A stretch of 64,000 nt of DNA from assembly GCF_029714285.1 (NCBI RefSeq), contig NZ_CP121663.1:1612001-1676000 (forward strand). The letters run 5' to 3'. Within the stretch, counting starts at the first letter, position 1; the number at the start of each line of letters is the position of its first letter. A model generated the notes under the pieces. The model was not told the origin of the DNA, made no database searches, and worked only from the letters and a program-made list of their open reading frames with translations. Positions 55,383 to 64,000 of the stretch are shown one piece after another. A program made the translations under genes and the position numbers. The DNA is from Rhizobium sp. CB3090. Lineage in GTDB: Bacteria; Pseudomonadota; Alphaproteobacteria; Rhizobiales; Rhizobiaceae.

Positions 55383-58300
55383 TCAGCGAGCGCGACACCG
55401 CCTCGGCAAGAGCCGATGGGTTCTTCGACTTCTTCATCACACATCCAGTCGCGACCGGACTGATCATGAGCGGCATCTTCCTGCTCGGTGCGATCTGCTA
55501 TCCATTCATGCCGGTTTCGGCTCTGCCGCAGATCGACTTCCCGACCATACAGATTGCCGCAAACCTTCCCGGTGCATCACCGGAGACGATGGCGGCGAGC
55601 GTCGCCCAACCGATCGAGGATGCTCTGTCGCATGTCAGCGGCATTACGGAGATGACCTCCAACAGTTCGTTGGAGACGTCGTCGATCACGGTGCAGTTCG
55701 GCCTCGATCAGGATATCCAGACCGCGGCGAGCGACGTTCAGACCGCCATCAGCGAAGCGGCAGGTCAACTCCCAAAGGACATGACGTCCTTGCCGACTGT
55801 GCATAAGGCAAATCCCGCCGACGCTCCGGTGATGCAATTGTCCGCTAGTTCGGACACCCTTACCCTTCCGGAACTCGATGAGTATATCGAGCACAACGTC
55901 GCATCGAAGATCGGCCAGGTGTCCGGCGTCGCCTTCGTAAACATCGGCGGCAAGCAAAAGCCGGCAATCCGCATAGCGGTCGATCCCGGTAGGTTAGCCC
56001 AGGCAGACGTCACCCTGGAGGACGTCCGCACCGCAATCGGCAATCTCAGTCTCAGCGCCCCGAAGGGAAACATCGACGATCCGACCCGAACGTTCCCGAT
56101 CTACACGAACGATCAGATTGGCAGCAGCGCCGAATGGAATGATGCCGTCATAGCCTACCGCAACGGAGGGCCGGTTCGTATCAGGGACATCGGCCAAGCG
56201 ATTGATGGCGCTGAGGATGAAAAGATGGCGCACTGGACGAATGGCGAGCGTGGCATCGCGCTCGACGTCTTCCGCCAGCCCGGCGCGAATGTGATCGCTG
56301 TCGTCAATGCCGTAAAAGCGCAACTGCCCGCACTTCGGGCATCGCTGCCGAAGTCTATCAAGCTTGAGCTGGTGACGGACCGCACCACCACGATCAGGGC
56401 ATCGGTCGATGATGTCCAATTCACGCTGATGTTGGCGATCGGCCTTGTCGTCGTCGTGATCTTCCTATTCCTGCGGAGCCTGCCGGCCACCATCATTCCG
56501 GTGCTGACTTTGCCGATCGCACTCGCCGGCTCCCTCGCGCCGATGTGGGTTCTCGGCTTCAGCCTGGACAATCTCTCGCTGATGGCACTCGTGGTCGCCG
56601 TCGGCTTTGTCGTCGATGATGCGATCGTCATGCTCGAAAACATAACCCGGCACATCGAGGGTGGCGTCGAGCCGCTCGAGGCAGCACGCACGGGTGCTCG
56701 AGAAATCGGCTTCACGATCGTCTCGATCAGCCTCTCGCTGATCGCCGTGTTGATCCCGATCCTCCTGATGGGTGGTATTGTCGGCCGGCTATTTCGCGAG
56801 TTCGCGATCACCTTGACCGTCGCGATCGTGATTTCCGCGATCGTCTCTCTAACCTTGACACCTATGCTGGCATCGAAGTTCATCCGTCCGATCGGTGAAT
56901 ATCAGCATGGACGCTTTTATCGGGCTGGCGAAGCCTTCTTCGACTGCCTTGCCGCCCTTTACATCCGCAGCCTGAAGCCAATCATCCGCCACAGGTTCCT
57001 GACGCTCATCGTCTTTATCGGCACGATTGTTGCGACAGCCTACCTGTTCATTGTCGCTCCGAAAGGGTTCTTCCCCGAGCAGGATACCGGCTTCATCGCC
57101 GGCCTGTCGCAGGCCTCGCCCGATATCTCCTTCACGGAAATGGCCAAGCTGCAGGAGCGCGTCAGCGCGATCATCATGAAGGATCCGGCCGTCTATAGCG
57201 TGTTCATGGATATCGGCGGCGGCAATGGTGGCAACGCACTCAATCAGGGTCATGTCAACATCACTTTGAAACCGTTGGAAGATCGGGATGCAAGTGCCAA
57301 GCAAGTCATAGACAGATTGGGCACGGCACTGGCCGCCCAGCAAGGCATCAAGCTCTTTATGCAGTCGGCGCAGGATATCAACATCGGAGCGCGTCCGGCC
57401 AAGACCCAGTATCAGTTCACGCTGCAGGACGCCGATATCCAGGAGCTGAGCGACTGGGCAAGGAAGATAACGAACCGTCTTCAGGATATCTCCGCGCTAC
57501 GCGATGTCGGCAGCGATCAGCAAGCCGAAGCTCCCAATCTGTCGATCATGATAGACCGTGCCGCCGCCTCGCTCTACGGCGTCCTCCCGTCCACGATCGA
57601 TGAGACCCTTTACGACGCCTTCGGTCAGCGGCAGGTCGCGTCGTACTCAACCCAGACTGATATGTTCCGGGTCGTCCTCGAGGTTCTGCCAAATCTGCAG
57701 CGCGACATCGCTACGCTTGACCGTCTCTCGGTTCGAGCAAACAACAGCACTCTGGTTCCGCTTTCGGTCGTCGCCAAATGGACGACGGACGGCGTATCTC
57801 CGGTCTCGATCGCGCACCAGGGCCAGTCGCCAGCCGTAACGATTTCCTTCAACCTGGCGCCAGACACAGCGCTTGGGGAAGCAACACAGGCGATCGAGAG
57901 CGCCGTCGCCGAAATGCATCCGCCGGCTTCGCTCCAGACGAGTTTCTCCGGAAGCGCCAAGGCCTTCAAGGATTCCATTGGTACGGTGCCATTGTTGATC
58001 CTGGCGTCGCTGGTGGTCGTCTACATCATTCTCGGCGTCCTCTACGAGAGCCTCATTCACCCCCTGACAATCCTCTCCACCCTGCCCTCGGCAGGTCTCG
58101 GAGCCTTGTTGGCCTTGCGGTTGGCGGGGTTCGACTTCGGCCTCGTGGCGATGATCGGCATTATCCTGCTGATCGGCATCGTCAAGAAGAACGGCATCAT
58201 GCTCGTCGATTTCGCGATCCAGGCAGAGCGAGGCGAAGGCTTGAGCAGCGAGGATGCCATCGTCAAAGCGGCCCAGATGCGCTTCCGCCCTATCCTGATG

Positions 58301-58549
58301 ACGACGATGGCAGCCCTTCTCGGTGGACTGCCGCTCGCTATCGGGCACGGAGCTGGTTCCGAACTGCGCCAGCCGCTCGGCTATGCCATCGTCGGCGGGC
58401 TGCTGGTCAGCCAATTGCTGACCCTCTATACGACCCCCGTCATCTACCTGTTGCTTGACAAGCTTCGTGACAAGACTGCTGGGCAGATTGAAGCTCGACG
58501 TGCGGACCAGGACGTCGATCAGAAATTTCACATCCGAGGCAAAGCATGA
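55379..58549 (+). CDS. RND-family efflux pump (HAE-1/MdtBC-like)
   Basis: The predicted protein has 1056 residues, full length for the family, with twelve membrane segments and two large periplasmic loops. Motif residues in transmembrane 4 include the proton-relay Asp pair (VGFVVDDAIVMLEN). The N-terminal FFITHPVATGLIM and LPQIDFPTIQI segments match MdtB/MuxB-type pumps. The partner outer-membrane channel is not encoded nearby. Substrates are unknown; drugs, bile-like or plant phenolics are possible. Confidence 0.93.
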   Translation: MISERDTASARADGFFDFFITHPVATGLIMSGIFLLGAICYPFMPVSALPQIDFPTIQIAANLPGASPETMAASVAQPIEDALSHVSGITEMTSNSSLETSSITVQFGLDQDIQTAASDVQTAISEAAGQLPKDMTSLPTVHKANPADAPVMQLSASSDTLTLPELDEYIEHNVASKIGQVSGVAFVNIGGKQKPAIRIAVDPGRLAQADVTLEDVRTAIGNLSLSAPKGNIDDPTRTFPIYTNDQIGSSAEWNDAVIAYRNGGPVRIRDIGQAIDGAEDEKMAHWTNGERGIALDVFRQPGANVIAVVNAVKAQLPALRASLPKSIKLELVTDRTTTIRASVDDVQFTLMLAIGLVVVVIFLFLRSLPATIIPVLTLPIALAGSLAPMWVLGFSLDNLSLMALVVAVGFVVDDAIVMLENITRHIEGGVEPLEAARTGAREIGFTIVSISLSLIAVLIPILLMGGIVGRLFREFAITLTVAIVISAIVSLTLTPMLASKFIRPIGEYQHGRFYRAGEAFFDCLAALYIRSLKPIIRHRFLTLIVFIGTIVATAYLFIVAPKGFFPEQDTGFIAGLSQASPDISFTEMAKLQERVSAIIMKDPAVYSVFMDIGGGNGGNALNQGHVNITLKPLEDRDASAKQVIDRLGTALAAQQGIKLFMQSAQDINIGARPAKTQYQFTLQDADIQELSDWARKITNRLQDISALRDVGSDQQAEAPNLSIMIDRAAASLYGVLPSTIDETLYDAFGQRQVASYSTQTDMFRVVLEVLPNLQRDIATLDRLSVRANNSTLVPLSVVAKWTTDGVSPVSIAHQGQSPAVTISFNLAPDTALGEATQAIESAVAEMHPPASLQTSFSGSAKAFKDSIGTVPLLILASLVVVYIILGVLYESLIHPLTILSTLPSAGLGALLALRLAGFDFGLVAMIGIILLIGIVKKNGIMLVDFAIQAERGEGLSSEDAIVKAAQMRFRPILMTTMAALLGGLPLAIGHGAGSELRQPLGYAIVGGLLVSQLLTLYTTPVIYLLLDKLRDKTAGQIEARRADQDVDQKFHIRGKA

Positions 58550-59805
58550 ATACACCGCTCTATACCTCAGCCATCGCCGCAGCCACTGCCGCTGGGGTGG
58601 TCACCCGCCCGTTTCGGCTACCCGAAGCCGTCTGGGCTGTCGGCGGAGCAATGCTCATCTTCATCCTCGGCATCATACCACCTGCGGAGGTATGGTCCGG
58701 GATCACCAAGGGCTTCGACGTCTATCTCTTTCTGATCGGCATGATGCTGCTATCGGAACTCGCTCGGCGGGAAGGCCTGTTCGACTGGATCGCCGTCATA
58801 GCCACCTCATACGCGAAGGGATCTTCGCGACGGCTGTTCGTACTTGTCTATGTCGTTGGCATCATCGTGACTGCGTTGCTCTCAAACGACGCGACGGCCG
58901 TTGTCCTGACGCCGGCCGTCTACGCGGCATGTCGCGCAGCCAACGTGAAGGATCCGCTTCCCTATCTTCTGATCTGCGCATTCATCGCCAATGCTGCAAG
59001 CTTCGTGCTGCCCATCTCCAATCCTGCCAATCTGGTGATTTTTGCGGGCGGTGAAATGCCGCCGCTGTCCCGTTGGATGGGCACATTCCTGGCGCCATCC
59101 ATCGTGTCGATCGCCCTGACGTTCATGGCCCTCTATTGGTCCCAGCGGCGTGCCTTGGCAGACGACACGATCGCTCCGCAGGTCGAGCGCCCGCGACTGA
59201 CGCTCTCTGCCAAACTGGCCGGAGGCGGCCTGATCTTGACCGCGATCTTGCTCCTCGCGGCATCGGCGATGCATCTTAACCTCGGCATTCCCACATTTAT
59301 CGCCGGCGCCGTGACGACCCTGCTCGTTCTGGCAAACGTCCGGCAGCATCCGATCGGCATTATCCGAGACGTGAGCTGGAGCGTGCTGCCGCTGGTGGGC
59401 GGCTTGTTCGTCATCGTCGAGGCTATCAATCATACTGGCGTGACTGCCGTGCTTGTCGAGGAACTGAGAACGATCAGCTTGCAGTCCGAGTCGCGGGCGA
59501 TCGCCATCGCTGGCATAGGCGTCGCGTTTCTCTCCAACCTCGTCAACAACCTGCCCGCCGGACTGTTCGCAGGAAGCGCCGTCCAAGCCGCGCAAGTTTC
59601 GGATCGCATCGCGGGCGCAGTTCTCATCGGCGTCGATCTGGGTCCGAACCTTTCTGTGACGGGTTCGCTTGCCACGATATTGTGGCTTTCGGCGCTTCGC
59701 CGGGAGGGCTTGAGCGTCAGTGCGAGCTCATTTCTGAAGGTGGGGGCAGTGGTGATGGTTCCTGCGCTGTTGTCGTCGCTCGCAGTCCTGCTCCTGGAGC
59801 ATTGA
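58546..59805 (+). CDS. ArsB/NhaD-type ion transporter
   Basis: The predicted protein has 419 residues, with eleven or so membrane segments. The family pattern shows NDATAVVLTPAVYAA, SFVLPISNPANLVIF and NLVNNLPAGLFAG, the paired re-entrant loops of the ArsB/SLC13-like IT superfamily. It starts in an ATGA overlap with the RND gene, which is unusual company for an ArsB relative. No arsenate reductase or ArsR is in sight, so an anion other than arsenite is quite possible. Confidence 0.85.
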   Translation: MNTPLYTSAIAAATAAGVVTRPFRLPEAVWAVGGAMLIFILGIIPPAEVWSGITKGFDVYLFLIGMMLLSELARREGLFDWIAVIATSYAKGSSRRLFVLVYVVGIIVTALLSNDATAVVLTPAVYAACRAANVKDPLPYLLICAFIANAASFVLPISNPANLVIFAGGEMPPLSRWMGTFLAPSIVSIALTFMALYWSQRRALADDTIAPQVERPRLTLSAKLAGGGLILTAILLLAASAMHLNLGIPTFIAGAVTTLLVLANVRQHPIGIIRDVSWSVLPLVGGLFVIVEAINHTGVTAVLVEELRTISLQSESRAIAIAGIGVAFLSNLVNNLPAGLFAGSAVQAAQVSDRIAGAVLIGVDLGPNLSVTGSLATILWLSALRREGLSVSASSFLKVGAVVMVPALLSSLAVLLLEH

Positions 59806-59988
59806 ATTCTCAGGTTGCTTCGGCGCGTTTTCGATCCGAACATGGCCGTGCCCTCCGCCGATAAATATGGTCGAATTTGGCCTTGCGCTGTCCGTTGGTT
59901 GGTCGCTAAGTCATGTTGCCGTATCTGTGCGCTTTGTAGCCGAGAAGCGACCTCGGCCTGATCGAATTCGAGAACCGAAAGCAACGCA

Positions 59989-61227
59989 ATGACCCGACAA
60001 CTTTCTCTTCCCCGCGACCGGATTTCCGTGCTTTTGTTGGAAGGCATCAGTCAGAGCGCCGTGGACTACTTTTCGTCGTCTGGCTACGTCAATCTGACAC
60101 ATCTGCCGAAGGCTCTTGATGACAAGGATCTCAAAAGTCATATAGCCGAGGCGCATATAATCGGAATTCGTTCCCGCACCCATCTGACAGAGGAAATTTT
60201 CAGCTCCGCCAAAAAGCTTATGGCGGTCGGTTGTTTCTCTGTGGGGACAAATCAAGTCGACCTGGACGCAGCCCGTCGACGTGGGATCCCGGTATTCAAC
60301 GCTCCCTATTCGAATACCCGCTCGGTCGCAGAGCTTGTCATCGGTGAAATCATAATGCTGACCAGGCAAATTTTCCCGCGTTCGGCTTCCGCTCATAAGG
60401 GTGGATGGGAAAAATCCGCCGTAGGCAGCCGTGAGGTACGCGGGAAAACGCTAGGCATCGTGGGCTACGGCAATATCGGTTCGCAGCTCAGCGTTCTTGC
60501 CGAAAGTATGGGTATGAACGTTCGTTATTTTGATCCTTCAGACAGGCTCCGCCACGGCAATTCTGAATCGATGGCAACGCTCGGCGAGCTCCTCGAAATC
60601 TCAGATTTCGTGACGATGCATGTTCCGGAAACCAGTTCGACGCGAAACATGATAACTGAGGCCGAACTGCGCAGGATGAAAAAAGGAGCCATTTTCATCA
60701 ACAATTCCCGCGGAACCGTGGTGGATATTGAAGCGCTTGCGAAGGTTTTGAAAGACGGACATCTCGCAGGCGCGGCTGTGGACGTGTTCCCGAAGGAGCC
60801 GGCATCCAACAAAGAGCGTTTCGAAACGCCGCTGCAGGGTTTGGATAACGTAATCCTCACGCCGCATATTGGCGGGTCGACCGAAGAGGCTCAGGAGCGC
60901 ATTGGGACGGAAGTTTCCAGGAAGCTTGTCGAGTACTCCGACGTCGGCTCGACGCTGGGCGCGGTCAATTTCCCCCAGGTTCAACTGCCGCCGCGTGCAA
61001 ACGGTACGCGTTTCATCCACGTTCACGAAAATCGCCCTGGCATCCTAAACAGTCTGAATGTGATTTTTTCGTCCCGTGGACTTAATATCGTTGGCGAGTT
61101 CCTGCAGACATACGGCGAAACGGGTTATGTGGTTATTGAAGCCGAGGGCGTTGGCCAGACAGCGGATGATATACTTGATGCGCTTCGCCAGATTCCGGGA
61201 ACAATACGAGCTCGATTGCTTTACTGA
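59989..61227 (+). CDS. serA: D-3-phosphoglycerate dehydrogenase, short E. coli-type
   Basis: The predicted protein has 412 residues. It has an NAD-binding motif GYGNIGSQ, the catalytic Arg (NNSRGTVVD), Glu and His (LTPHIGGSTEEAQ) and a C-terminal ACT domain (about 340-410, RFIHVHENRPGILN). E. coli SerA has the same plan, while the usual alphaproteobacterial SerA is longer (about 530 residues), so this is likely a second copy. It makes phosphohydroxypyruvate for serine synthesis or may act on other 2-hydroxyacids such as 2-hydroxyglutarate. Confidence 0.88.
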   Translation: MTRQLSLPRDRISVLLLEGISQSAVDYFSSSGYVNLTHLPKALDDKDLKSHIAEAHIIGIRSRTHLTEEIFSSAKKLMAVGCFSVGTNQVDLDAARRRGIPVFNAPYSNTRSVAELVIGEIIMLTRQIFPRSASAHKGGWEKSAVGSREVRGKTLGIVGYGNIGSQLSVLAESMGMNVRYFDPSDRLRHGNSESMATLGELLEISDFVTMHVPETSSTRNMITEAELRRMKKGAIFINNSRGTVVDIEALAKVLKDGHLAGAAVDVFPKEPASNKERFETPLQGLDNVILTPHIGGSTEEAQERIGTEVSRKLVEYSDVGSTLGAVNFPQVQLPPRANGTRFIHVHENRPGILNSLNVIFSSRGLNIVGEFLQTYGETGYVVIEAEGVGQTADDILDALRQIPGTIRARLLY

Positions 61228-61405
61228 CGCCTGGCGGCCAAAAGAAGTTTGGGTCCCAAACCATGACGGCGAGTTCGTCTCTTGGGAAAGCCAATGGTGT
61301 AGAAGAGCAGTGACATGTGCTTCGGCCATCCGGGAAAGTCTACTCGATAAGGTCGGGGGAAATCCAAATCGCAGCGCCCGAAACCGTCATGCTGAAGCCA
61401 TCGCC

Positions 61406-61436
61406 GCCGCGCCGAGATCGCGACACTCGGCGCGGC
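61406..61436. terminator. Strong GC hairpin after serA
   Basis: GCCGCGCCGAG (61406-61416) and CTCGGCGCGGC (61426-61436) form a perfect 11-bp stem with a nine-base loop between convergent serA and the DUF4168 gene. There is no T-run; it is probably bidirectional. The rest of 61228-61476 shows no gene. Confidence 0.65.
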
Positions 61437-61476
61437 CGTGGTTTGGTGATCAATTTGCTTGGTGATCGGGTGTCGT

Positions 61477-61893
61477 TTACTGCTGTGCAGGCGCGGATTT
61501 CTGAAGCTTGTCCTGAACTTTCTTAACGAGTACCGGGTCCTTCTGAGCTGCCGCTAGAATGGTCCTGTATTCGTCTACCGAGATGCCTGGAGAGCTCTGA
61601 ACGGCCTGTACCATCTGTTTGCTTGCCTCGGTCTGTAGCTGTTGCTTCGCGGTGGGATCCGACGTTGCTCCGATCTTGGCCGAGTATTCCTGCCTGATCT
61701 TGTCCACCTGCAGATACGCGACCGCAAAAGCCTCGATTTTTTGATCGCTGACGGCCGCAGCCGCCCCACTGCTATCTGGTTGTCCTTGCGTAGGCTTTTC
61801 TTGCGTTGCTTGCTGTGCGCACGCAGGATTGCCGAGAAACATCAAGCTCAAGGCTATAGCGGTCAACGATGTAGCAGGGATACGAGTGATCAT
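61477..61893 (-). CDS. DUF4168-type periplasmic protein
   Basis: The predicted protein has 138 residues; GAGGAA precedes the ATG. A signal peptide ends near PACAQ (about residue 27), followed by a Gln/Pro-rich linker and a helical DUF4168 domain (IEAFAVAYLQVDKIRQEYS, ISVDEYRTILAAAQKD). Function is unknown for the family. It is a small secreted helical protein. Confidence 0.8.
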   Translation of the reverse strand: MITRIPATSLTAIALSLMFLGNPACAQQATQEKPTQGQPDSSGAAAAVSDQKIEAFAVAYLQVDKIRQEYSAKIGATSDPTAKQQLQTEASKQMVQAVQSSPGISVDEYRTILAAAQKDPVLVKKVQDKLQKSAPAQQ

Positions 61894-62302
61894 CTTAATT
61901 CCTCTTTGAGAGCGCGGGGGAGAACACCTCTTTGATGGCGTAGAGCGAATGATGGCCTATCACATTGATCTGGCCGCCGGTCAGGGTTGAAGAACGATCT
62001 GACGACAATGTGGCCGTCAAACGTTTTCTATGGGGCAATAGCGCGGCGATCTGCTGACCACGGAAGCGACCGCTTTATGGCTGCCGCTAACAGACTCCCG
62101 TGCACAACGGATCCCGTCACGTCCGCTCCGTGGGCCTGAAACACGTTCTTCGCCAGAGAGCAGCAAGGGCTACGGGGTTGCGTTCTTGACGGAAACTGGG
62201 GACCAGCCATGGAAATCAGGTCAATCCGGCATCGCCAATGGGCGCATAGGTCATGATCTCAGCCCGTTGGTATAAGGCGATTGCGCGTCCCGCAGCCGCA
62301 GA
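61894..62302. other. Gene-poor stretch with a possible transposase relic
   Basis: These 409 bases hold no intact gene. The only recognisable piece is the IS110-like fragment at 62100-62159. The rest has ordinary composition. Confidence 0.5.
62100..62159 (-). pseudogene. Possible relic of an IS110-family transposase
   Basis: About 19 codons read SLAKNVFQAHGADVTGSVV, close to the DLAKNVFQVHGVDATG motif at the N-terminus of IS110-family transposases, where the Asp (here Ser) is catalytic. The match fades on both sides, so only a short decayed piece is left. The identification rests on a short motif. Confidence 0.4.
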
Positions 62303-62782
62303 TCATTGCATTCCACATAGATTCGAGAGGCGTATTTGCGCCCATGTGCGCAGGAATTCTTGTGTTTGAGGCAGTTTGGATAGAAGTTCACCGGCTTGGC
62401 CGCTGACGTTTATGTCCGAATCCGTTATCCGACATGCGCCGATATCCATCGTCACCGTCGCCACGACCTTGCCGTCCATGGGGGATAACTGGAGAAAGGA
62501 TTCCGAACTCGACCCGCAAGTAAGAGATACGTTTGCGGTGACAGAAACACCACTTGGAGCTGTACAAAAATCGACTCCCGTCACCTCAAGTCTCCTGGTG
62601 CGATTGGGTCCCGAAGGCATCTGTTCGCATAGCTTCGCAGTCGCAATTATTGAGCTGATTTGCTGCCATTCCGGACTTTTCAAGGCTGACCAGCAGCCAG
62701 CCAAGGCAGAATCGAAAGAAATGATAGATATGGCCGCAGAAATACCGGCGATTTCCGCGAATCTGACAAATCGGTCGCTCAT
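62303..62782 (-). CDS. Small exported cysteine-containing hypothetical protein
   Basis: The predicted protein has 159 residues from the ATG at 62782, with GAGAG upstream. A hydrophobic signal-like N-terminus ends near SALAG (about residue 29), followed by a mature part with five or so Cys (GCWSAL, KLCEQM, DFCTAP, LTCGSS, GACRIT). I do not recognise the family. Disulfides and a periplasmic location are inferred. Confidence 0.55.
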   Translation of the reverse strand: MSDRFVRFAEIAGISAAISIISFDSALAGCWSALKSPEWQQISSIIATAKLCEQMPSGPNRTRRLEVTGVDFCTAPSGVSVTANVSLTCGSSSESFLQLSPMDGKVVATVTMDIGACRITDSDINVSGQAGELLSKLPQTQEFLRTWAQIRLSNLCGMQ

Positions 62783-63010
62783 AGGACCGCTCTCTATATT
62801 TTTAAGATGTTGAATTCTACATTCATTCAGGGTTGTCTTCAACAGTCAAATCTTTGGAAACACTAGCATAAATTTTCGCACGCGTCTGTTGCAATCAGTC
62901 GAGGGTGGCCGGCAACGTTGCTTTCGAATGCTTTCATCCGCGCCAATTCTTTCTGTTCACATGGCCGCGGAAATGGCAGCTTGCGTAGCGCTCAGCTCCC
63001 GATCGTGCGG

Positions 63011-63928
63011 TCACGATAGTGAACCGTGCCGCTTGCGCATGGCATCGGCTGATTGGCGAACGACTTCGGAAATCTCAAGGAACTGTTTGGCCAACGGGCT
63101 TGTCTTGCGCCAGATCATGCCAATCGTTCGCGATGGTTCGAGATTATGAAAACGGGCAATAGACACTGCCGCCGAACGCGTCTCTACCGCTACAGCCATT
63201 TCCGGGATCAGGGTGATACCAATGCCGGCGCTGACCATCTGGACCAGCGTGGATAGAGAGCTGCCATCCATCAACTCCCGCGGCAGTGCCGAAGGCAGAT
63301 TACAGAACGACAAGGCCTGATCGCGAAAACAATGCCCTTCTTCCAACAGAAGCAGCCTCATCTCGCGCAGCGCTTCGCGATTCGGCACCGGCTTGCCTTC
63401 ATCCTCGCTTGGCCGAACCAGCACGAAATTTTCCGAAAACAGCGTAACCTCGGTCAACGAGGGTTCGGATACCGGCAACGCAACGATTGCCGCGTCAAGC
63501 CGGCCCTCCGCCAGCTCCTGCACCAGCTTCGAGGTCAGCGTTTCGCGAACGTGGATGTCGAGCCCGTCATGCATGCGCGTCAGATTGCCGATGATCGCCG
63601 GCAGCAGATAGGGTGCGATCGTCGGAATGATACCCAGGCGCAACCGCCCTACGAGCCGGTCCTGAGAGGCGCGGGCCATATCTGCGAGCTCATCGACCGA
63701 GCGAAGAATATCGCGGACGCGCAGCACGAACGCCTCCCCGAAACTGGTCAGCCGGACCTGACGTGCGCCTCTTTCAAAAAGCTCCGTGCCCAGCGATTCC
63801 TCCAGTTCCTTGATCTGCATAGACAAGGCAGGCTGAGAGATCGCACAGACATCCGCCGCGCGCCCGAAATGACCTTGTCGGGCCAGTGCCTCGAAATAGC
63901 GAAGCTGCTTGAGTGTCAAATTTGTCAT
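63011..63928 (-). CDS. oxyR: Hydrogen peroxide sensor OxyR (LysR family)
   Basis: The predicted protein has 305 residues. It has the LysR winged helix (LKQLRYFEALARQGHFGRAA, AISQPALSMQ) and the OxyR redox pair C200 and C209 in EEGHCFRDQALSFC, spaced exactly as C199/C208 of E. coli. Peroxide forms a disulfide between them and turns on catalase and related genes. The upstream 72 bases to the window edge are probably a divergent promoter, often shared with katG in rhizobia; that gene is not in the window. Confidence 0.95.
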   Translation of the reverse strand: MTNLTLKQLRYFEALARQGHFGRAADVCAISQPALSMQIKELEESLGTELFERGARQVRLTSFGEAFVLRVRDILRSVDELADMARASQDRLVGRLRLGIIPTIAPYLLPAIIGNLTRMHDGLDIHVRETLTSKLVQELAEGRLDAAIVALPVSEPSLTEVTLFSENFVLVRPSEDEGKPVPNREALREMRLLLLEEGHCFRDQALSFCNLPSALPRELMDGSSLSTLVQMVSAGIGITLIPEMAVAVETRSAAVSIARFHNLEPSRTIGMIWRKTSPLAKQFLEISEVVRQSADAMRKRHGSLS

Positions 63929-64000
63929 AACCTTACCTTATCGTCGCAATCAGTAAATCCAACTTAAATTAATGGAACTGCTTGGCTATAGTCCGCAAGC

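Noticed and set aside
58546..59805. An arsenic resistance operon
   Set aside because: Only an ArsB-like carrier is present; no arsC, arsR or arsH is visible, and the gene is fused to an RND efflux operon.

Overview
The window is GC-rich alphaproteobacterial DNA and looks like an accessory region (plasmid, chromid or chromosomal island) of a Rhizobium of the R. leguminosarum/etli type. The reasons are dense ABC-importer operons, many 1-4 base overlaps between genes, a biuret hydrolase whose catalytic residues fall on the positions I recall for the R. leguminosarum enzyme, and rhizobial-style regulators. I see no tRNA, rRNA, CRISPR array or intact insertion sequence.

Layout. (1) 1-21326 is a LapA-type giant adhesin locus. 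It holds an adhesin of more than 4345 residues on the minus strand that runs off the left edge, a periplasmic-binding-fold lipoprotein, a LapG-like transglutaminase-fold cysteine protease, a small ribbon-helix-helix/PAS-like protein, and a full type I secretion system (membrane fusion protein, ABC exporter, TolC). (2) 22011-31801 is a guanidine utilisation operon. It opens with a guanidine-I (ykkC) riboswitch and an intrinsic terminator, followed by a three-gene ABC importer, two carboxyguanidine deiminase-type subunits (the old urea carboxylase-associated proteins), a guanidine/urea carboxylase and an allophanate hydrolase. (3) 32069-39659 holds a GntR-type regulator divergent from an importer of the BMP/nucleoside type, interleaved with biuH (biuret hydrolase), a second isochorismatase-fold amidohydrolase that may be a triuret hydrolase, and a cupin. 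Guanidine, biuret and perhaps triuret breakdown all converge on allophanate, so regions 2 and 3 look like one nitrogen-scavenging module. (4) 39796-42476 holds HxlR, NTF2-like, saccharopine-dehydrogenase-like and Lrp genes. (5) 42631-51254 carries an ABC importer with a fused two-domain permease, an AspA/AstE-type deacylase, dapF, lysA and a LysR close to E. coli LysR. Together they suggest uptake of a diaminopimelate-like or N-acyl-diamino-acid compound and its conversion to lysine. (6) 51441-59805 is a two-component system divergent from an OB-fold membrane-anchored protein and an RND efflux operon ending in an ArsB/NhaD-type transporter. (7) 59989-64000 holds a short, E. coli-type serA, a DUF4168 protein, a possible IS110 remnant, a small cysteine-containing exported protein, and oxyR at the right edge.

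The most notable points are the complete self-contained adhesin/secretion/protease locus with recently homogenised repeats and no visible LapD, the guanidine plus biuret plus putative triuret convergence on one allophanate hydrolase under a riboswitch, and the dapF-lysA-deacylase-importer cluster, whose substrate is unknown.
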